Assembly: GCA_965240325.2 (NCBI GenBank)
Contig: OZ251229.1
Coordinates: 2,728,001-2,792,000 of the forward strand
Direction: 5' to 3'
Length of the DNA: 64,000 nt
Origin: Rebecca billardiae RCC1528
Lineage: Eukaryota; Haptophyta
Under the pieces are notes generated by a model. That model searched no databases. It was not told the DNA's origin and worked only from the letters and a program-made list of their open reading frames with translations. A program made the position numbers and the translations under genes. Each line of letters opens with the position of its first letter. Positions within the stretch are counted from its first letter, which is position 1. Positions 12,001-22,650 of the stretch are shown here, piece after piece.

Positions 12001-13129
12001 AGCGGCACCGCGTTGCGCGAGATCACAGCCAGGGGCAGCCCGTGCTGCAGGCAGAAGGCGTACACCTGCGCGCGGGGCAGCGCGGGGGCGCGCGCGGCGC
12101 GGCGTGAGCCGGTGCGCACGGGCGCGCGCGCGGTGCCGGCGCCGGCAGCGGACAGCGGACAGCCGACGGGCGCGGCGGCGCATGCGCGCGCGCGCGCTCG
12201 CGCGTGGCGCGGCGCGGCGCGGCGCGGCGCTGCGCGGCGCGGCGCGGCGCCGCACCGTCTCGGCTGCCGCTGGGTCGAACATGTTGTTCACGGACGAGTC
12301 GGGCTTCCACCGGAAGGGTCGCGCGTCCGTGACCGCGCCCTCCGCCGCCTCGTCCGCGCCCTCCTCCGCCACCGCCTCGCGCTCCAGCCCTCCCTGGACC
12401 ACCACGTCCTGCACGCGCTCGAGCACGAGCGCCGGGGCCTCGTCGATCACGGCGGCGAGATCGCGGAGGGAGGAGATGCAGACGACGGTGAGCGAGCGGC
12501 GCGGCGCGGCGCGGAGCGTGCGCAGCAGCAGCTCGTGCCCCTCCGGCAGCCGCCCCGCGTCCACCGCCTCGAAGCCCGCCAGCTCGTACTCGTGTGGCTG
12601 CGCCGCGTACGGTTTCCCGGCCGAGCCGACGCCCACTGGCACGTCCGGCACGTCGACGTGGTCGAGGAGGCACCTGGCGAGCGCGGCGCGCTTGGCGGCT
12701 TGCTCGCCGCCGTTCGTGACTACGCAGCGCAGCTCGAGCACGCCGCGCTTGTGCAGCATCGAGGCGATCAGCAGGGCTGCGGCACCGCGCGGCGCGCGCG
12801 GGCGGCGGGCGTGCGCGTGCGCGCACGTGAAAGGACAGCCGAGATGAGCGCGTGCGCCGCGGCGCGCGCGCGCAGCGCGGGTCGAGAGGGCGTGCGCCGA
12901 TGCGCACATTTGATGTCATCGGGATCCGGCCCCTACGCGTCGGGGGCACGGGAGCGGGGGCGGAGGGAGGGCGGCGGGCGGCGGTGAGCTCGCACGCGCG
13001 CTCGCATCCCCGCGCGCCTCCTGCCGGCGGCACCGCGCGCGATGCACCGCGGGTTGCGCGCACGGGATCGGTGACGAGCACGATTCTGGACTTGCCCACG
13101 CTCCCGCGCCTGCCGAAGAGCAGGCTCAT
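7786..13129 (-). CDS. Nucleoside-hydrolase-like, multi-TM, TIR-like (SHSW) fusion protein
   Basis: Six exons, in transcription order: 13129-13064, 12932-12908, 12776-12256, 12065-11988, 11737-11493, 11347-7786. All introns start GT and end AG, all phases match, and the product is 1498 aa. Residues about 14-390 are NH-like: IVLVTDPGPDPDDIKSLL (Asp21, 25, 27, 28), VVVQGGLE, and NNMFDPAAAET, which keeps the N...DPxAA motif. A Tyr (PYDVLALM) stands where the catalytic His usually sits. A Ser/Ala/Pro-rich disordered stretch follows, then five or six hydrophobic helices (about 711-945). Residues about 1222-1335 resemble the TIR-like domain common in oomycete and algal proteins: DYYVVHS, WIDVLCAD, LLQHVPVYM, LLILAGPT, RLWAITELY. 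The C-terminal tail is low complexity. The NH half aligns through its length with that of the convergent neighbour. Membrane signalling is inferred. Exon 2 is only 25 nt but completes the metal-binding loop. Confidence 0.8.
11370..11404 (+). repeat. Telomere-like TTAGGG array inside an intron
   Basis: Five to six TTAGGG units lie in intron 5 (11348-11492) of the NH-TIR gene, about 20 bp from the acceptor. On the transcribed strand they read CCCTAA. Confidence 0.95.
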
Positions 13130-14308
13130 CGGGCCTGGGCGTGTGTGAGCACCTGTCGCACTGAGGCCCCTGGACCCTCACGGGGCCAATGGAATTGGGT
13201 GTGGCTTGGCGACGAACCCGACGCAAGCTTCGCGCAGATGAGTGGGTTGACGATGCTGATTCTCAAGACCAAATTAAGTAGAGGAGGGCAAGCGCTGCGA
13301 CCCGTCAGTCCTAGGAGGCGGCTGGCGCACTCCAAACACAGCCTGAAGCTATGAACACATTTTCCCAATCGTTCAGCCGTTTGAATGTTCGCTACACATT
13401 TTTGATGGTCCGATGAGGATCAGCGGTAAAATACCTGAATCCAAATCATGAGGGTCGTGAAGTTTCGTCCGGTTGATCTCATGACCTCAGATCTGATCAT
13501 GATGAGTTGATGCGATACAGTATGAGAATCACCCATGTCGAAAACAACTCTCAACTTTCAATTAGGTTACCGCTTTATTACTGCATCGACGACGGTTTTG
13601 ATGAGCTGTATTATTCATCGATCCTCATCGGTGACCACTAATGGCTGTAGTGGAAAGATTCGGTTCGATAGTAAGATTCGATCCTGGTGATCAATCTGAG
13701 CCACACCGCCCCTTGTATTTGGATCGGATGCTTCTGGCAAGGAAGCCGTGAATGCCCGTCCCCACCGTGACCAAGGCCCCAGCGCCACCGCCGGGTCACC
13801 GGGGGGTGGCGTAGGCAGGCTGGCGCGGTCGTGCGAGCGCGTGAGCGTGAGTGACAGCTTTCCCAACCGACTTTTCGACCACTCTCACGTCCACGACTTC
13901 ACGTCCACGTCCGCGTGGACCGTGTGGCGTGTCCGTGCCGCAGACCGATCCGGATCACCCGGAACCGCGGCCCGCGTGAGGCTGCCGGCATGCAAAGGAT
14001 GGGCAAGTAGGGGCCAGGATCACCCTTCTGACGGCCATGTTGGACCTCTTTGGCACTCCTTGCGACGGCGCAGAGCTGTCAATGTTCCCTCTGACCCAAC
14101 ACACCACTCGCTAATTTTAGAGATTTCATACCGGAGTTACCGGACGCCATTCCGTGCCATTCGGCGGCTCCAGAGTCCAGAGTGACCAGACCGCCGACGC
14201 GGGACTCCGCGGCCACCGCCAGTGTTACCGTGCTCTAACTCAGCGGTACTCAGTATTAGTAGGGCGTGCAGTGTCAGTGTGTCACATGCGCTGCATGGCA
14301 CGACTAGC
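13130..14308. other. Intergenic region upstream of the NH-TIR gene, no recognisable gene
   Basis: Contains the presumed promoter of the minus-strand gene, the repeat at 13534-13706, and the left target duplication (14302-14308) of the first inverted-repeat element. A 145-codon plus-strand frame at 13748-14185 has no recognisable domain. Confidence 0.5.
13534..13706 (+). repeat. Short dispersed repeat, full copy
   Basis: Shares its first 17 bp and last 49 bp with the collapsed copy at 7709-7773. The internal part is AT-richer than the surroundings. Confidence 0.75.
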
Positions 14309-16043
14309 TAGGGGGGCCAAAGTGGCACTGTAGCGTTACTACTTACTGACGGCCACGAGCGCGGGTCCTAGCGAGTGTTTAGAGCTGATTTCGGGCTGGA
14401 TCATTTACCCTCTGGAGGGGTCTGGGCCGGCCATGTAAAAAAATCAGGTGCACATACCCTGAATATAGGGCGTAACGGCTAGCATATTTGCTTATTAGAA
14501 TGAGCCTGAACTTATTGGAAACGGTATGTAACGGTCGTCCTATATGTGACATATAGACCATGTCGACCTCACTTTGATAGAGCATCTCAGCGAGATCGAT
14601 CTGAGTCCCCAGCAGCAGCAGGTCCCAACATGCGATATAGGCTGTGTACTGGCAGGCTGTCAAATATGTAGTTTCCTAGAAGCCACCGATCGTTACATAC
14701 CCACTGTGTATATAGGCGCCATGCTGATGAATACAGCCTCGTCTGATCTCGAGCTGCGAGATACGTTTTCAGACTGTGTCGTATTACTGTATACAGCCAC
14801 GCGTACGGCGTATTGCAGACATAGTAGACCCAAAGCACCGGCCCCACGTCCTTAGCCCGGGAGTGCTCTCGGTCATAGTCAAGGTTTAAAGTGACTCGAG
14901 CCAACCGTCACCGCTCCCTGGCCGAGACCTACGAGGCAGGTCAAATCTGTCGTCGTCGCAGTGCGGCACAGTGCCGAGCATGCGATTCGGCAGCAAACGT
15001 CTGCTCCAGGCGGTGGCTGGCGTGTCTGCACCAAACCAGGCTGGATGGGATTGGTCCATATAGGTACGCACTACCCTGTTCCGCGCTATTTCTGGGCTTA
15101 GGGGCGGATATTCGGCCTACAGAGGCTGATCCGGCGCTGTTCGGCGCTCCTGGCTGGCTGCGCGGAGCCCACCGGCAAGCGCCGGCGTGTGCAAGGTGTC
15201 AAGATTGAGACGGTCTCTGACGCTCCCGCCGGTCTTGGGCGCACCAGGGTGCATGAGGGCCCATCTGCATCTGCTTCTGCAGGCATGAGCGTCACAGGGG
15301 CGCGCTTGCAGGCACGGTCGAGTGCACGTCGGACCTGTCGAATGAGCCAACCGCTGCCTGCGAGCACGTCCGCGACGTCCTGAGAGGCGAATGGGAGGCG
15401 CCCAGACGCCATCAGAGGGCACACGTGACCCATACCCAACGTACTGACCATCGCAAGTGCCACGGCAGGTGCAAACACGGGCCCTACAAGCGGAACATGA
15501 CAGTTGCGAGCTCCGCGGAGGTGTTGCGCGCGAGCTCGCGCCGGTCTGCTGACGGCGATTCCGGCGCAGCAGGGCAGGTTAGGCGAGCTGGGCATCCACA
15601 TACATACATGGGCACTTGGTGCGAGCATCGATCTCAACTGTGCGAGTTGATCATGAGCCACACCGTGCGGTAGCGTGACGGGCGCACGCAGCGCGCCAAT
15701 TCAAGCCGGCCGACGCGCGCCGCGCACGGCGCGAGATGGCCAAGAAGCGGGTGGTGAGCCGCTGGTGGCGCAAAGGCACGGGTCAGTAGCGCCCACCAGC
15801 GTCACGCGCGCGCGCACCCGAGACCATCTCGGCGTCTCAAAGGTCGCGAGCGCGCGGCGGTCCACTGCCTCCGGCCGCTCGCGCTGGAGCGGAACCGAGC
15901 TCTGAGCGTCCGAAGGCGTCGGAGCTCGATTTTCGAGCGGGGTCCGAGAAAAAGGCTCCGCGCCACCCTAAAAGGCCGAGGGCGGAGCGAAAATGCGACG
16001 CGACTTTGCTTTTCATTTTTAAATGGGCGGTTTGCCCCCCCTA
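14309..16043. mobile_element. Inverted-repeat DNA element, copy 1 (1735 bp, hAT-like ends)
   Basis: The ends are inverted (TAGGGGGGCCAAA at the left, a near-exact complement ending CCCCCCTA at the right). The insertion is bracketed by a direct repeat gactagc (14302-14308 and 16044-16050), or 8 bp if the next T is counted. Such ends and duplication size recall hAT elements. No transposase is visible. The longest frame is a minus-strand one, 15098-15628 from its first ATG (176 codons), of unknown nature and preserved in copy 2. Copies 1 and 2 differ by a 7-bp and an 11-bp indel plus a few substitutions, so transposition was recent. Confidence 0.85.
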
Positions 16044-16066
16044 GACTAGCTACTCATCATATCGTC

Positions 16067-16069
<3 letters not shown>

Positions 16070-16151
<82 letters not shown>
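16070..16151. repeat. (AT)n microsatellite between the two element copies
   Basis: About 80 bp of uninterrupted AT, into or next to which the outer element (16153-19251) is inserted. Confidence 0.95.
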
Positions 16152-16152
<1 letters not shown>

Positions 16153-19100
16153 CGTCTTAACCCCTATTGTAGGGGGGCCAAAGTGGCACTGTAGCGTTAC
16201 TGACGGCCACGAGCGCGGGTCCTAGCGAGTGTTTAGAGCTGATTTCGGGCTGGATCATTTGCCCTCTGGAGGGGTCTGGGCCGGCCATGTAAAAAAATCA
16301 GGTGCACATACCCTGAATATAGGGCGTAACGGCTAGCATATTTACTTATTAGAATGAGCCTGAACTTATTGGAAACGGTATGTAACGGTCGTCCTATATG
16401 TGACATATAGACCATGTCGACCTCACTTTGATAGAGCATCTCAGCGAGATCGATCTGAGTCCCCAGCAGCAGCAGGTCCCAACATGCGATATAGGCTGTG
16501 TACTGGCAGGCTGTCAAATATGTAGTTTCCTAGAAGCCACCGATCGTTACATATCCACTGTGTATATAGGCGCCATGCTGATGAATACAGCCTCGTCTGA
16601 TCTCGAGCTGCGAGATACGTTTTCAGACTGTGTATACAGCCACGCGTACGGCGTATTGCAGACATAGTAGACCCAAAGCACCGGCCCCACGTCCTTAGCC
16701 CGGGAGTGCTCTCGGTCATAGTCAAGGTTTAAAGTGACTCGAGCCAACCGTCACCGCTCCCTGGCCGAGACCTACGAGGCAGGTCAAATCTGTCGTCGTC
16801 GCAGTGCGGCACAGTGCCGAGCATGCGATTCGGCAGCAAACGTCTGCTCCAGGCGGTGGCTGGCGTGTCTGCACCAAACCAGGCTGGATGGGATTGGTCC
16901 ATATAGGTACGCACTACCCTGTTCCGCGCTATTTCTGGGCTTAGGGGCGGATATTCGGCCTACAGAGGCTGATCCGGCGCTGTTCGGCGCTCCTGGCTGG
17001 CTGCGCGGAGCCCACCGGCAAGCGCCGGCGTGTGCAAGGTGTCAAGATTGAGACGGTCTCTGACGCTCCCGCCGGTCTTGGGCGCACCAGGGTGCATGAG
17101 GGCCCATCTGCATCTGCTTCTGCAGGCATGAGCGTCACAGGGGCGCGCTTGCAGGCACGGTCGAGTGCACGTCGGACCTGTCGAATGAGCCAACCGCTGC
17201 CTGCGAGCACGTCCGCGACGTCCTGAGAGGCGAATGGGAGGCGCCCAGACGCCATCAGAGGGCACACGTGACCCATACCCAACGTGCTGACCATCGCAAG
17301 TGCCACGGCAGGTGCAAAAACGGGCCCTACAAGCGGAACATGACAGTTGCGAGCTCCGCGGAGGTGTTGCGCGCGAGCTCGCGCCGGTCTGCTGACGGCG
17401 ATTCCGGCGCAGCAGGGCAGGTTAGGCGAGCTGGGCATCCACATACATACATGGGCACTTGGTGCGAGCATCGATCTCAACTGTGCGAGTTGATCATGAG
17501 CCACACCGTGCGGTAGCGTGACGGGCGCACGCAGCGCGCCAATTCAAGCCGGCCGACGCGCGCCGCGCACGGCGCGAGATGGCCAAGAAGCGGGTGGTGA
17601 GCCGCTGGTGGCGCAAAGGCACGGGTCAGTAGCGCCCACCAGCGTCACGCGCGCGCGCACCCGAGACCATCTCGGCGTCTCAAAGGTCGCGAGCGCGCGG
17701 CGGTCCACTGCCTCCGGCCGCTCGCGCTGGAGCGGAACCGAGCTCTGAGCGTCCGAAGGCGTCGGAGCTCGATTTTCGAGCGGGGTCCGAGAAAAAGGCT
17801 CCGCGCCACCCTAAAAGGCCGAGGGCGGAGCGAAAATGCGACGCGACTTTGCTTTTCATTTTTAAATGGGCGGTTTGGCCCCCCTACCTATTGTGGAACG
17901 GACCCCTATTGTGGAACGGCGCCAGTTTTTCCTATGTAGAGCTCGGATGTCGCGGAGGCGATGAGATCGGCGGCTACCGCCGTGTGCGCCTGGCCAAGGC
18001 GCGTCCAACGAGCCCAAGAACGTCGCCATAGCCCCACCCCAGCGCCGTCCGCTGCCGATCGTTTGCTGGAGTCAGAGCTGAGAATCTGGTGTGAAAAAAT
18101 GGTTTTCGGCTCCTGTAGGCCGAAGCTTCGGCCGGGAGGGCGCGCACGGTATTTTTGGGAGCTCCCCGAAAGCAGCCCGGGCAGGGAATCAAGCCGGCTT
18201 GCCGCTGCCGCACTCGTGGATGGAGCGCGAGTGACACGAATTGGGTCAGGTCACTGAGGTCAGCATGGCTGATTCCTGGGTTGGAGGGTCGAGGACGCCC
18301 CGCCGCGGCGGGGGGCGGTGCGGCGGCGCGAGCTGACTGGTGGCGATGATGAACGCGTAGTCGAAGGTGCCGGACCGTCAGGCGACGCCCAACCCCGCAA
18401 AGCAGCTTCATCGCCTGCCGACCGCGCGAGAGCCGCGCCGCGCGAAGCGGCTGGGCGCGAGTGGACTACGACCCGCCGGATGCAGCCATCAGGGACTGTG
18501 TGTAGAGCGGGGAGCTGGCGTGAGGGCACAGCTGTCGCCGACTTCGGCTCATATGCCGTGACAACGGGCCACGCTCTGTCGGATGGTGAAGGACCCGACC
18601 AGCCCGTCGAGGCCGCTGGGGCTGAAGCCGCGGCTGAGCGGCTGTGACGGTCGAGCAGATGCACACCAACTGGGTCGCGGAGATAGCGCTACTCGGCTTC
18701 GCGCCGACCACGCGGCAGGTCTGCATCGATGCGGCGCTTCTCTTCCTGCGTAGCGGCGCGCCCTTCTCGACGCTCTCCAGCATGCCCTGGAAGCGGTGGT
18801 GTCGGCGGCGGCTCAGGCGCCACGCGAAGGCGAGCGAGCGTCGATGACGGACACGCTCGTCGACCGCATCACTCATCGTGGAGAGGGTTCGCGCGGGCAA
18901 GACGTGCCCCCCGGCGGCTGCGGGGTCGAGGGCGGGTGCCCACACCACCAGCACGCCGGCGAGCGCCAGTGGGCCGACTGCGAACGCTCAGGAGCCAGCA
19001 GTGGCACCGTCCTGAGCGAGGAACCAAAATCGTTCCACAATAGGGGTCAGTCGACCCGTCGACGACCCCGCGGGCGCGCGCGCGCGCGCGCGCGCGCGCG

Positions 19101-19251
19101 GGCTAGTTCCGAGCTCCGCACCCTCAGCGGTGTATGGTCTCTTCGGTAGGACCCATGGCCAGTACCTGACACCTTCAGATCGCTCGCCGAGCCGCACTAC
19201 CTCGCCTTAGGGGCGGAAAACCCGAAAATCGTTCCACAATAGGGGTTAAGA
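16153..19251. mobile_element. Outer inverted-repeat element interrupted by copy 2
   Basis: The 24-bp left end (cgtcttaacccctattg, interrupted at 16169 and resuming after 17893 as tggaacg) is the exact complement of the right end at 19228-19251. Sub-copies of the inner part of this end (cccctattgtggaacg) recur at about 17909 and, inverted, at about 19028. The interior left after removing copy 2 (17894-19227) is about 1.3 kb. It has overlapping frames of up to 162 codons (18466-18954, minus) that I cannot identify, and a CG run near 19073-19101. It is probably non-autonomous. Confidence 0.75.
16170..17886. mobile_element. Inverted-repeat DNA element, copy 2 (1717 bp), nested
   Basis: Nearly identical to copy 1 in the same orientation, with the same TAGGGGGGCCAAA-type ends. 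It is flanked by a direct repeat cctattg (16163-16169 and 17887-17893). The target duplication is derived from the terminal repeat of the outer element, which proves insertion into that element. Missing relative to copy 1 are 7 bp near the left end and 11 bp in the middle. Confidence 0.88.
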
Positions 19252-19476
19252 CGTTATATGCTGATCATTCAACGTAAAGAGCGGTACGACATCACGCGAA
19301 TAACTTGTAGACGTAGTGAGTTGTAACACGTTACACGGTCCGACGGGCATGGCCAGCACCATCATCAATTCTGGGGGGGTCCCAGTGTCTGGACGTACCG
19401 TAGTCCGTACGTCCGTACGGCCGGTCCCCGCGGCCGCGCGAGCAGCGACCGGACCTGCGCGCTGTGAGCGCGCTGC

Positions 19477-22400
19477 TCAGGGCGCACGGCCGGTCGGTCG
19501 CGCGGGCTGTGAGTGTGACGAGCCGCGCGCCGCGAGCCCGCGCCGCGCGGGCGCCGCGCGCCGCGCGCCGACCGGGTGCGCAGCGGCGCCGGCCTGGCGC
19601 GCCTTGTCGCGCCACGTGACGAACTGCGGCGAGCCGTCGAGCCAGTCCGCGCTCACGCCCGCGTGCACGCCGCCGACGAGCGGCGGCGGCGTGGTCGCGC
19701 GCGCGCTCCCCCTCCTCTGGGCCGCCGGCGACGCCGCCCTCCGCGGCGCCGCCCGCGCCGCGGCCGCGCCCAGCCGCGCGGCCACGCGCCGCGCGGCTGC
19801 ATACACGTCTCCACCCGACGCGTCCACGTCGGCCGTGAGCGCGCGGTACAGCCGCCAGAGCTCGTCCGCCTCGGCCGGGTACAGCTCGGCGCTCGCCCAG
19901 TGCGCCGCCGACCACGGCTCGTCCGCGGCGGTGCGCTCGTGCGCGCACGCCCAGAGCGCGGCGAGCAGCCTGCGAGTCGGCTCGAGCGCAGCGGCCGCCG
20001 GCTCGGCGCGCGCCGCCGCGCCCGCCGCGGCGGCGCCGTGCGGCACGCCCGCGGCGGCGAGCGCGCGCGCCGCGCGCTCGGCCAGGCCCGGCGGCAGCGG
20101 CGCGCGGCGCGCGCGCGGCGCCGCCTCCGCGCCGCCGCCGCGCGCACCGCCGGTGTCGAGCGCCGCCGCCGCGGCCGCGCTCGCGGCGCGCGCGGCGGCG
20201 ATCGCAGCCGCCACGCGCCACGCGCGCAGCGCGCGCGCGCGCTCGCGCATGCGCCAGCGCGCGAGCGCGGGGCGGAGCGCGCGCGCGCGCGCGCCGCGCG
20301 CGCGCGCGCTCGACGCCCACGCCAGCCACGCGGCCGCGGCGTGCTCGGCGCGCCAGCGCGCGAGCGCGCGCTCGGTGGCGGGGCGGACGCGCGCGGCGCG
20401 CGCCGCCGCCGCCGCCCACGTCCGCAGCGCGGCCGCGGCGCCGCGCGCCGCCCAGCGCGCGAGCGCTGGCCGGATCGCACGGCGCGCCTCGGCGGCGGCG
20501 CGCGCGTGCGCGCGCAGGGCTGTCCACGCGCGCGCGGCGCCGAGCGAGCGCAGCCGCGCCGCCGCGCGCCGCATCGCGCGCGCGTCCGCCGCCGCGGCCG
20601 CCCACGCCGCCAGCGCCGCGCCCGCGCCCGCGCCGGCCCAGCGCGCGCCGGCCGCGCGCGCGGCCGCGCGCGCCGCGCGCGTGCCGCCCGCCAGCGCCGC
20701 CCACGCTCGCAGCGCCGCGCCGAGGCGCGCGCCGTGCCAGCGGCGCAGCACGCCCGCCACGCTGCCGAGCGCCTCGCGCCGCGCGCGCGCGCGCTCCGCC
20801 CACGCCGCCAGCGCGCGCGCGGCGCCGCCGCTCGCGAGCCGCGCGGCCGCGGCGCGCAGCGCGCGCCGCGCGCGCGCGCCTTCCGCCCACGCGCGCAGCG
20901 CGGCCGCGGCGGCGCGGAGGTGCCAGCGACGCAGCAGCGGGCCCGCCGCGGCACGGAACGCGCGCATCGACGCCGCCGCCTCGCCCCACTGCGCGAGCGC
21001 CGCCGCCGCGCGCGCGTGCCGCCACCGCCCCACCGCCGAGCGCGCCGCGGCCGCGGTCTCCGCCGACGCGGCCGCGCGCGCCGCCCACGTGCGGAGCGCG
21101 CGCGCCGCGGCGCCGCCGACGAGCGCGCGCGCGGCGCGGCGCGCGGCGCGCCAGCGCGCCGCGTGCTCCGCCCACGCGCCCCACGAGCGCGCCGCCGAGC
21201 CCGCGCGCCACCGCCGCCCCACTCGCCCGGCGACCTCGACAAAGGCCGCGGCCTCGGCGGCGCGCGCGCGCCACGCTTCGAGCGCGGCCGCACGCTGCAG
21301 CTGCAGCCAGCGGCGGAGCGCGCGGCGGAGGGCGTCGCGCGCGTCGCGCGCGCCGGCGGCGTGCTCGGCGAGCGCGCCCCACGCGCGCGCCACGCCGCCG
21401 CGCAGCAGCCGCGCCGCCGCGCGCGCCATCGCGCGCCGCTCCGCCGCGGCGCGCGCCCAGCGCGCGAGCGCGCCGCGCGCCGCCGCGTGCCGCCAACGGC
21501 GCACCGTGCGGCCGACGCTGTCGAGCGCGGCGTGGCGCGCGTCGGCGGCGCTCGCCCACGCGCGCAGCGCGCGCGCGAGGCCGACGCCGCGCAGCGCGCG
21601 CGCCGAGCGCCGCGCGCCGCGCCACGCCGCCGCAGCCTCGCGCCACGCGCGCCACGCGCGCGCCTCGCGCGCGCGCGCCCACGCGCGCGCCGCGCGCCGC
21701 GCCGCGCGCGCCGCCTCGGCCTCCTCGGCCGCTCGCGCGGCGAGGGTGTCCCACGCGGCGGCGAGGCGCGCGCCGCGCCAGCGCGCGAGCACGCGCGTGC
21801 CCACTCGCCGCGCCTCGCGCGAGAGCCTCGCGCCCTCCGCCAGACCACCGAACGCCCGAGCGACGGCGGATGAGCGCAGCCGCGCGGCCGCGCGCCGCAG
21901 CCGCGCGAGCCGGCGCGCGACGCCTCGCCACGCGTCGAGCGCGTGCGCGGCGTCACGCAGGCGCCAGCGCGCGGCGACGCGCGCGGCGCGCTCGTGCGCG
22001 CGCCGCCCGCCGCGCGCCGCCTCGGCCCACGTGCGCAGCGCGCGCGCCGCGCCGGCGTCGGCGAGCGCGCGCAGCGCGCGCCGCGCGGCGCGAGCACTCG
22101 CCGCGCGCGCGCGCATGCGCTCGAGCGCGGCGGCGGCGTCGCGCAGCCGCCAGCGGCTGGCGGCGCGGTGCAGCGCGGCGCGCGCCTCGCGCAGTGCCGC
22201 GGTGCGCGCGGCCCACTGCTCCCACGCCGGCCCGAGCGCGCGGCCGCGCCAGCGCGCGGCCGCGCGCGACAGGGCTGCGAGCTCGCGCGCCGAGCCGCGC
22301 GCGCGCGCGAGCGCCCAGCGGAGGGTGGCGCGTCGCGCGCGCGCGCGCGGGTCGTCGAGCGCGGCGAGGAGGCCGTGCACCCGCCACGCCGCCGCGCGCG

Positions 22401-22650
22401 CCGCCCAGTACCCCCAGCGGTGCGAGACGCCGGCCGCGCGCACGCGCGCGCGCGCGGCGCGCACGACTACGCACAGGTTGTGGTGAAGCGCGCACGGCTC
22501 GAGGTGCGCGCGCATCGCGCGCTCGGCGGCGGCGAGGTCGGTGCGCGCCGGGGGCGCGGCGGTGGAGCTGCCGCGCGCCGCCGAGGGCGACGACGCCGCC
22601 TCGCCCCACTGCCGCATGCGCGCGAGCGCCGCCTCGAGCGCGCCGGCCAT
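19477..22650 (-). CDS. Trp-repeat (Sfi1-like, probable centrin-binding) protein
   Basis: Single open frame, 1057 aa from the ATG at 22650; an upstream ATG at 22836 would run into the shared promoter. Residues about 80-850 consist of some twenty degenerate units of about 33-38 residues with the pattern RWR..AAA.AL.AWA..A...R, where paired Trp residues recur on the same helical face. Sfi1-type centrin-binding proteins show this spacing (Trp/hydrophobic repeats on one long helix), hence the assignment; IQ-like calmodulin binding is the alternative. Composition is extreme (Ala and Arg dominate), so similarity by composition alone must be excluded. The C-terminal 200 residues have a non-repetitive segment with Trp- and acid-rich patches (WASAELYPAEADELWRLYRA) and a basic tail. 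It is transcribed divergently from the neighbouring gene. Confidence 0.6.
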   Translation of the reverse strand: MAGALEAALARMRQWGEAASSPSAARGSSTAAPPARTDLAAAERAMRAHLEPCALHHNLCVVVRAARARVRAAGVSHRWGYWAARAAAWRVHGLLAALDDPRARARRATLRWALARARGSARELAALSRAAARWRGRALGPAWEQWAARTAALREARAALHRAASRWRLRDAAAALERMRARAASARAARRALRALADAGAARALRTWAEAARGGRRAHERAARVAARWRLRDAAHALDAWRGVARRLARLRRAAARLRSSAVARAFGGLAEGARLSREARRVGTRVLARWRGARLAAAWDTLAARAAEEAEAARAARRAARAWARAREARAWRAWREAAAAWRGARRSARALRGVGLARALRAWASAADARHAALDSVGRTVRRWRHAAARGALARWARAAAERRAMARAAARLLRGGVARAWGALAEHAAGARDARDALRRALRRWLQLQRAAALEAWRARAAEAAAFVEVAGRVGRRWRAGSAARSWGAWAEHAARWRAARRAARALVGGAAARALRTWAARAAASAETAAAARSAVGRWRHARAAAALAQWGEAAASMRAFRAAAGPLLRRWHLRAAAAALRAWAEGARARRALRAAAARLASGGAARALAAWAERARARREALGSVAGVLRRWHGARLGAALRAWAALAGGTRAARAAARAAGARWAGAGAGAALAAWAAAAADARAMRRAAARLRSLGAARAWTALRAHARAAAEARRAIRPALARWAARGAAAALRTWAAAAARAARVRPATERALARWRAEHAAAAWLAWASSARARGARARALRPALARWRMRERARALRAWRVAAAIAAARAASAAAAAALDTGGARGGGAEAAPRARRAPLPPGLAERAARALAAAGVPHGAAAAGAAARAEPAAAALEPTRRLLAALWACAHERTAADEPWSAAHWASAELYPAEADELWRLYRALTADVDASGGDVYAAARRVAARLGAAAARAAPRRAASPAAQRRGSARATTPPPLVGGVHAGVSADWLDGSPQFVTWRDKARQAGAAAHPVGARRAAPARRGLAARGSSHSQPARPTGRAP

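Noticed and set aside
19316-22486. 1056-codon plus-strand open frame antisense to the W-repeat gene
   Set aside because: A shadow of GC-rich codons: only Ala/Arg/Ser composition, no conserved pattern, while the minus strand gives regular Trp repeats.
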